Positions 38,026-43,500 of a stretch of 43,500 bases of DNA are shown here, piece after piece. Under the pieces are notes generated by a model. The model saw nothing but the letters and a program-made list of their open reading frames with translations. It was not told the origin of the DNA and did not search any database. The translations under genes were made by a program, and so were the position numbers. The DNA lies in contig CAUYUJ010016348.1 of NCBI GenBank assembly GCA_963575745.1, positions 1 through 43,500 on the forward strand, given 5' to 3'. Within the stretch, counting starts at the first letter, position 1. Each line of letters starts with the position of its first letter. Origin of the DNA: Prorocentrum cordatum (lineage: Eukaryota; Sar; Dinophyceae; Prorocentrales; Prorocentraceae).

Positions 38026-39380
38026 TCACCACTTCTTGTCGCCCTTCTTGGTGTTGTCCCACTTCTTGGCGTACCAGTCAGCGTTCCCCTTGGGGCTGCG
38101 CGAACGCACAGGAGAGTGGACCCGGCGCCCCTTGGGGTGCTGGGCGGGCAGCTTGCCTCCCTTGGGGGGTCCCTTGCCGCCTCCCTTGCTGGAAGCGGGT
38201 GCCGGCCGCGACGGCTGGGAGCCAGAGGCCTGGCCCGTCTTCGTGGCCGCCTTCGCGGTCTCTTTCACGCGCTTTTGAGCGCTTTTCGCGTCCGCCAGCA
38301 CGTCCCGGTCCAGAGTTCACAGGAGCGTCTCTATCTGCGACCGCTCGCCCCTTTCAAGCTCCCGGGCGAGCTTCTGTCTGAGCAAGAGATCGTAGCGCGT
38401 GCACACCCTGAAGCCGCCGCATTCTTCTGCCACCCGGGTGAGTACGATCTGGCACGCGAGCAACTGCGTGGAGGTGATGGCCTTCGCGAGGACCATCTTC
38501 ACGCCCCAGTCCAGGATATGTCCATAGAACGTAGCGAATCCCACAAAAGTGGTCCTGTCCTCCAAGCTCCTCGTTTTCTTCGCCTCCACCGCGCTGCGCA
38601 GCTTTTCCTCGAAGCTGCCGTCGCCGACGGTCACGTCGATCTTGGGCGTGCGCGACCAGGGCGGGCGAAAGGAGACTTGGAGGTCCTCTCCCTCTGCCGA
38701 CCCAATATAAAGGCGGCCCGTGCGACCTTGCTGGCTTTCTCCAACCGAATCATAGCCTCCTCCGAGAGCATCATATCTTTAGAGAGATTCCCGAAACCGA
38801 GCTCGTCCAGGCGCTGTTTCAGGTTGAAAGACAAGTATTCCTTCTTGGGCTGGTCTCGCTCTTGCGTTGCCTTTGCAAGCGCCTCGATCGCCTTCGCCAG
38901 GTGCTCTGGCGAGGTCCCGGTGCCAGGCTCAACGCTGCCAGCCGAGCCGTTGCTCTGAGACCGTGCTGCCCGAGCTTGCACTTTAAGAGCAGCCGTGATG
39001 TGCGCAGGGGTGAGTCGCACATCTTTCCACTCCGATCCTTCAGGGTCGTCTTGGAACGGTGTGGTGTTTGCGCGGATACCTTCGATGATGAAAGTGCGCA
39101 TCTGCGGGTCCGCGAAGTCCGACGGCGCTGCGGAGCCCATCTGTTCGGACATCACTCGGGCGACACTGGCACAAAACACCTCGTCGTGGCTGATTGGCTC
39201 GTTTGCGTCCGCCACGAAGTGGGGCCACTCTTCGATGGCAGCACTGCTCGACAACTTCAGCCACTTGCCTTCTGGAACTTTGGCGATCAAAGATTGCACC
39301 TTTCCTGACTCAAGAGGCATGATGCGGCGACTCCGAGTGATACAGCAGGTGGTGGGCGAGAGCGTGGACGCAAAGAGCAA
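38026..39380 (-). pseudogene. E3 Gag-like protein (one frameshift)
   Basis: N-terminal part (39380-38700): helical, with WLKLSSSAAIEEWPHFVAD, EVFCASVARVMSEQMG, ALKVQARAARSQSNG and FNLKQRLDELGFG. After a one-base shift near 38705 it continues DGSFEEKLRSAVEAKK, TFVGFATFYGHILDWG and the Arg/Leu helix LLLRQKLARELERGERSQ. A basic Gly/Lys/Pro tail (SSKGGGKGPPKGG, RSRSPKGNADWYAKKW) ends at TGA 38028-38026. The position before RT, the length (about 450 residues) and the basic tail fit Gag; there is no CCHC knuckle. The true start is unclear: the first codons (MLFASTLSP) look random and an ATG further in (RRIMPLESG, near 39321) may be better. Confidence 0.6.
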
Positions 39381-39384
39381 TCAA

Positions 39385-39666
39385 TCACTCTGAGCCCAAA
39401 CGACTCCGGGAGAGCCAATGCATGGACATGCGCATGTTTCTCTCCTTGCACGAGGGGCACTTCAACTTCGCACGCCGCAGGTAAAACCTGAAGGAACCTT
39501 GAGGACCCCCACCTGCGTCCAGCAGCCAGTTTTCCGATCGCGCCCAGCTGTCGCAACGGCACGTCGGCCGCTTGAGCCCCAGCACGATGGAAGGAAGGGG
39601 GGGGAGAGTCCTCCACTCCGCTCCGCCTTCCCTCGACGCAAATTCGCACAGCTCTCGATGCTGCAC
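39385..39666 (-). CDS. Small Cys-rich frame upstream of E3 Gag
   Basis: 93 codons with C-R-C-D-S-W and, 30 residues on, LKCPSCKERN, a possible zinc-binding C-x-C / C-x2-C pair. It is in another frame than Gag. It may be the displaced N-terminus of Gag, a separate small ORF or chance. Confidence 0.25.
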   Translation of the reverse strand: MQHRELCEFASREGGAEWRTLPPLPSIVLGLKRPTCRCDSWARSENWLLDAGGGPQGSFRFYLRRAKLKCPSCKERNMRMSMHWLSRSRLGSE

Positions 39667-39953
39667 ATCCCGGCGACCCCCCTTCGACGCCCATCGCGGC
39701 CAGGGGGGCCACTCGGGTCACCTTGGGGCGAAACCATGCAAGCTACAGCAGTGCCACGCCGATCCCAGTCGAACCCCTTTGACCGCTCAGCGGCCAGGAG
39801 AACTACATGGGTCTCCCTGCTTCCTCCCCCTCCGCCGGGCCAGAGTGAGTAGGGAGTCATTTTCAGCGTGCCAAGGCCTGTTTTGGCCAAGTGGCAGCAC
39901 GCGAGGGGGCTTCCGCTCATCCCACGCTAATGCAGACGGACGTCGTCGCCCTG

Positions 39954-40011
39954 AAAATTTTATAGCCCCCAAATCGCGTAGCGATTTGGGGGGCAGGAAA
40001 ATCTTCAGGGC
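39954..40011 (+). mobile_element. Start of another E2-like A repeat (E5)
   Basis: AAAATTTTATAGCCCCC, hairpin CCCCCAAATCGC-GTA-GCGATTTGGGGG (39965-39991), GCAGGAAAATC. Same layout as the E2-family A start (TTTT, short link, hairpin, GGAAAAT). It directly abuts the AAAA that would be E3's 5' TTTT. No coding part follows, so it may be a solo unit whose 3' end is hidden in the repeats to 42125. Confidence 0.65.
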
Positions 40012-40275
40012 GCACATGAGTGCGCCTCTCTGCCTTTATGCATATTGGCTTCCATGCCTCGGTAAGCTATGCGCTTGACCGCGACGTGTGTTGGTCTCAC
40101 TCGCCCAGGGCTGCTTCGCAGCAGGTGGCTCCTCTTCCGCTTCCTCCCTTGGTTGGTCGGTTGGTTGGCTTGGCGCTGGTGGCGTGCGCAGCGTGGCTCT
40201 CTGCTGGTGCTCCCCGTTGCCGCTTCGCGGCCGCTCCTCGTCGCCATTGCCTTCCCGCGGTCAACTTCGGTGACA

Positions 40276-40547
40276 GCGCCGCAACAGCCCCGAGGGAGGC
40301 TGCTCTGCAGGGCGGAACGCCCTGGCGCGCGTGGCCTGCGGCAGCGCCGCAACAGCCCTGAGGGAGGCTGCTCTGCAGGGCGGAACGCCCTGGCGCCAGT
40401 GGCCCGTGTCAGCGCCGCAACAGACCTGAGGGGGGCTGCTCTGCAGGGCGGAACGCCCTGGCGCCAGTGGCCCGTGTCAGCGCCGCAACAGCCCTAAGGG
40501 AGGCTGCTCTGCAGGGCGGAACGCCCTGGCGCCCGTGGCTTGTGGCA
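40276..40547. repeat. 68-bp tandem repeat, four copies
   Basis: Units start at 40276, 40344, 40412 and 40480, with AGCGCCGCAACAGCC, GGCTGCTCTGCAGGGCGGAA and CGCCCTGGCGCC. A partial fifth copy is at 40556. Confidence 0.9.
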
Positions 40548-40559
40548 GCCCTGCAGCGC

Positions 40560-42125
40560 CGCAAGGGCGGTTTGTAAAGCCGCCATTTCGCCGCCGCTCC
40601 TCGTCGCCATTTCGCAGCCGCCCCTCGTCGCTATTTCGCTTGTTGCGCAGCGGCTGCGGCCCAGGTCTGCCCAGTTCGCTGGCGTGGCTGCCCCAGGTGT
40701 GGCGGCGTTCGAGCCCAGGTGTGCTCGTTTCGCAGCGGCTGCGGCCCAGGTGTGCCCTGTTCGTTTTCGTGGCAACCCCAGGCGTGGCAACGCTGCGCGC
40801 CTCCCGTCGCCACTGCCCCTTCCTGCCGGCGCTCCTCGTCGCCATTTCGCCGCCGCTCCTCGTCGCCACTTCGGCGCTTGTTGCGCAGCGGCCGCGGCGC
40901 AGGTGTGCCCAGTTCGCTGGCATAGCTGCCTCGGGCGTGGCGGCGCGCTCGGGCCCAGGTGTGCTCGTTTCGCAGCGGCCGCGGCCCAGGTGTGCCCAGT
41001 TCGCTTTCGCGGCTGCCCCAGGCGCGGTGGCGCGTTCGGGCCCAGGTGTGCTCGAGGGGCGGCCCGTGCCTGCCCCAGGTGTGGCTGTGCGGCTCCTGTC
41101 GCCGCGCTTGCCTTTGTCCGTTCCTCTGGCTGTTTGCCGGCGCTCCTCGTCGCCAATTCGCCGCCGCTCCTCGTCGCGCATTCCCGCAGGTCGGCAGGTG
41201 CGCCCGCAGGTCGGGCGCCATCCTCAGGCATGCAGGGCGGAAGGTGCATCCGCAGGTCGGGCATCAGCTGCTGCCATCGTCCCCGCAGGCCGGGAGGTGT
41301 CCCCGCAGGTCGGGCACCATCTTCAAGCACGCAGTCCCGCAGGACGGGAGGTGCACCCGCAGGTCGGGCACCAACTGCTGTCATGCGTTCCCGCAGGCCG
41401 GGAGGGGCGCCCGCATGTCGGGCACCAACTGCCGCAGCGGCAACCCTGAGGAAGGTTCGCTCTGGCACACGTGGCGGGGAGGCGCCTGCGCGCCACGCAA
41501 GGCACCCGCAGGGATGGCGCGCTCGCCAGCCGGGTCGCAGGGCACCCCGCAGGACGAGCCGCCATCCAGGCGAGGAGTAGCGCCGCGGGCGGTGAGGCGC
41601 CGCAGGTCGGGCAAGGCATCCTCACGGGGAAGTGCCGTTCTGGCCGTTCCGCAGGCCGAGGAGTACCCGTGCAAGTCGGGGAGAGGCGCTCGCAGGTCGA
41701 GCTCGCCATTTCGCAGGTCAGGAGCGCCCCCGCAGGACTGGGGGCGCGACGCCCGCAAGATGGGCCCGCGAGACGCAGGGCACCCGCACGACGCGTCGCT
41801 AGCCCGCAAGTTTGCAGAACGTGAGTTTGCTGGACAGGCAAGGTGCCCGCATGACAGGTGCCATCCCGGCAACCAGCAGTGCACCGCAAGGCGGGGAGTT
41901 GCCTGCGAAGCAGGGCGCCCGCAGGACGGGTCGCCCATCGCAGGTCGAGTGCCCCCGCAAAACGTGGAGGTAAGACGCCCGCAATACGGGCAGGGCATCC
42001 GCAGGGCTGGTGGCCACCCGCAATGTACCCGGGCGGGTCGCCCGCCGCAGGTCGTGCGCCCCGCAAGGCGTGGAGATCTGACGCCCGCGGGACGGGCAGG
42101 GCGTCCGCGGGGCCGTCCAGCTCGG
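40560..42125. repeat. GC-rich short-repeat region, no gene
   Basis: 40560-41180: repeats of CGCTCCTCGTCGCCATTTCG and GCGGCCCAGGTGTGCC. 41180-42110: some twenty copies of CCGCAGGTCGGGC / CCGCAGGACGGG at irregular 20-70 bp spacing. Long frames on both strands are repeat artefacts. Confidence 0.75.
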
Positions 42126-42129
42126 AAAA

Positions 42130-42303
42130 TCATTTCTGGTTGCCCGGCCCGCTTTGAATGGCTACCGAAGGCCAGGGCCCTTCCGCGGAGCCTTCGCAGA
42201 GCTTCAGGCGGGCTCGAAGCCGGCGCCCTTGCGCCAACAAGGGGCGTGGGAAAAGCGCTCCCTGGCTGGAGCCTCCTGGACCTCGTGCCGAGACTCCCGC
42301 CAG
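42130..42303 (-). repeat. E4 B2 repeat
   Basis: Matches 43185-43358 apart from four bases (ACTG) missing near 42155. Related to E1 B (CCTCCTGGACCT / AGGAGGCTCC and GGCGCCGGC segments). Confidence 0.85.
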
Positions 42304-42504
42304 GCCAGGGCGCCGGCGAGAGCCGCGAGGGTGGCGTGGGCGGGCAAGAAAAGGGGGGACGCGGGAATCGCCGCACCCACTGGGAACCGAACGAAGAGCG
42401 CGCGCCCCGGGCGCGTCGCGGGAGGTGGCGACCTGAGAGAAAGAAGCCTGGAAGCCCGATCCTCCCGCGACAAGGGCCGGCGAGCGCAGCTCGACAAGCC
42501 TGGG

Positions 42505-42860
42505 TTTGCCGCCCGCGAGCAGGCAGCGAACCTACGCGCCGTCGCGCGAGGTAAAGCCCGCGAGAAGGCAGCGACCCGAAAGTAATAAAGCTCCCCGCGG
42601 GAAGGCAGGGACTTTTGGGTGCGCCCGCGAGAAGGCAAGACCCCACTAGGTTTGCCCGCGAGAGGGCGGCGAAGTGACCCTGCACGCAGCATGCCACACG
42701 GAACCCAGCAGAGCCCGGGAGAAGTGCGGCCCGAGTTCGCCCGCGAGAAGGCAGGGACTCCGGGTGTGCCCGCGAGAAGGCAGGGACCCTGAACTTGCCC
42801 GTGCCCGCGAGAAGGCAGGGACCCTGGGTTTGCCCGCGAGAAGGCAGTGACCCTGCGCGT
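42505..42860. repeat. Short interspersed repeats in E4 A2
   Basis: About ten copies of GCCCGCGAGAAGGCAGGGAC, spaced 20-60 bp apart with unrelated sequence between. They explain the extra length of this A repeat relative to E1. Confidence 0.8.
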
Positions 42861-43184
42861 GGCTTCTCACAAGGAACCCGGCCCACACGTCCCCGCGGTC
42901 AGAAGGCCGGGCCGAGCAGAAGACGACCGCGGTCACGCTTTGCCAGGACCCCGCGGCCTCACGGACGAGCAGGGCCGAGAGGCGCGACGCACGACCTGGT
43001 GACACAGGTGCCGCGCCGAGAAATACTTCCGCCGCTCCGGAACAAGCGGGCCGGCGCCGAGGACCGCACGCCCGCCATGCAGGCACCGAGGCGCGTGAGC
43101 AGAGGAGAGGGGGGGAGGTGAGCGACAGCGGGCCTGCCCCGCCTGATTTTCCTGTGCCGGAAACAAGTTTACGCTTCATGAAAA

Positions 43185-43358
43185 TCATTTCTGGTTGCCC
43201 GGCCCGCTTTACTGAATGGCTACCGAAGGCCAGGGCCCTTCCGCGGAGCCTTCGCAGAACTTCAGGCGGGCTCGAAGCCGGCGCCCTTGCGCCAACAAGG
43301 GGCGTGGGAAAAGCGCTGCCTGGCTGGAGCCTCCTGGACCTCGCCCCGAGACTCCCGC
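43185..43358 (-). repeat. E4 B1 repeat
   Basis: Between the YR 3' region and A2. The junction on the minus strand reads GAAATGATTTTCATGAAGCG, the same as the E1 B1/A2 junction. Confidence 0.85.
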
Positions 43359-43457
43359 ATGCACCAGGGGGCGACGGCCTGCGCAGCAGCACCTGAGAGC
43401 GAGACATCGTGATTTGTGCCTCTCTTTTTTTGCATCCCAACGCACACGATGCCAAAC

Positions 43458-43500
43458 TCAGTCCTGCTCGCCGTCGCTGGAATCGGAATGGTCCACCAGC
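43458..43500 (-). CDS. E4 tyrosine recombinase, last codons (partial)
   Basis: Reads LVDHSDSSDGEQD and TGA, against LVEHSDSSDGEQD in E1, so this is the extreme C-terminus of the YR of the same family. The rest lies outside the window. Confidence 0.8.
   Translation of the reverse strand, partial: LVDHSDSSDGEQD

Larger units (their letters stand above)
33365..39953 (-). mobile_element. E3: YR retroelement with Gag, RT-RNase H, YR and B1-A2-B2
   Basis: Minus-strand element. From its 5' side: unassigned leader (39953-39381), Gag (39380-38026), RT-RNase H (38025-35874), linker and YR (35916-34211), B1 (34031-33929), A2 (33924-33472), B2 (33471-33369), then TTTT. B1 and B2 match over 103 bp. No copy of A2 is recognisable at the 5' side. 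It is a different family from E1 and E2 by repeat sequence, but the proteins are clearly related. It has several frameshifts and a lost catalytic Arg, so it is inactive. Confidence 0.8.
42130..43500 (-). mobile_element. E4: 3' end of an E1-family YR element, cut by the window edge
   Basis: Minus strand: end of YR (43500-43458), 3' UTR, B1 (about 43358-43185), TTTT (43184-43181), A2 (43180 to about 42304), B2 (42303-42130), TTTT (42129-42126). A2 starts CATGAAGCGTAAACTTG and GGCACAGGAAAATCAGG, as in E1, but is about twice as long because of inserted short repeats. The coding part lies beyond the window. Confidence 0.8.

Noticed and set aside
39755-39785. tRNA T-arm-like GGTTCGACTGGGATC on the minus strand
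   Set aside because: No acceptor, D or anticodon arm can be placed around it.
42505-42860. CRISPR-like array
   Set aside because: The ~20-bp repeats are imperfect and irregularly spaced, no cas-like gene is present, and the surroundings are eukaryotic retroelement DNA.

Overview
The window looks like nuclear DNA of a dinoflagellate. It is GC-rich and full of minisatellites, microsatellites and decayed retroelements, with a few split genes on the minus strand at the left. Three things point that way: a protein with repeated KKPAG/KRPAAA-type basic-acidic modules, exons resembling dinoflagellate multi-copy families that I know only from memory, and a short intron-like element with terminal inverted repeats and a direct repeat (introner-like). 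Species cannot be told. An intact 22-nt dinoflagellate spliced-leader sequence is not present, so the assignment is an inference.

Left part (1-11.7 kb): a gene fragment (770-1237, minus), a multi-exon gene (3027-6411, minus) with two well-supported GT-AG introns, an introner-like insertion and an out-of-frame internal duplication, a second acidic/KKPAG-repeat gene (8334-9725, minus, with frame breaks) and a small ORF (10460-10903, minus). Between them lie purine or CT tracts and at least three families of short foldback (MITE-like) elements.

Middle and right (11.7-43.5 kb): the main content is a population of tyrosine-recombinase (YR) retroelements of the DIRS/Ngaro type: Gag-like, reverse transcriptase, RNase H, a helical linker and YR, with no integrase and no recognisable methyltransferase. 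E1 (11764-15774, plus) keeps the whole terminal layout A1-internal-B1-A2-B2 but has lost gag and the front of RT. E2 (19915-24713, plus) has a nearly intact RT-RNase H-YR and a B1-A2-B2 3' end. E3 (about 33365-39953, minus) has Gag, RT, RNase H, YR and B1-A2-B2. E4 (42130-43500, minus) runs off the right edge and belongs to the E1 family. A solo A-B unit of the E2 family lies at 27315-27977, and the start of another E2-like A repeat with a perfect hairpin lies at 39954. All B/A junctions contain TTTT.

Between E2 and E3 are two nested inverted structures. A 1.55-kb core (25085-26650 and 29811-31368, direct copies) sits in the centre of two different inverted repeats: a small one (24714-25090 against 26653-27020) and a large one (27978-29815 against 31373-33353). 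The arms are built from a dimeric ~95-bp minisatellite, an ~88-bp repeat and a ~121-bp repeat. A 1.9-kb GTC/GAC triplet block that changes strand in its middle (16437-18305) separates E1 from E2.

Most interesting: the split-direct-repeat YR elements with a common TTTT junction, a solo unit that can be compared with an unoccupied site, Gag and Pol in the same frame separated by a single TGA in two diverged families, a Cys cluster inside the recombinase, and the two palindromes sharing one core.
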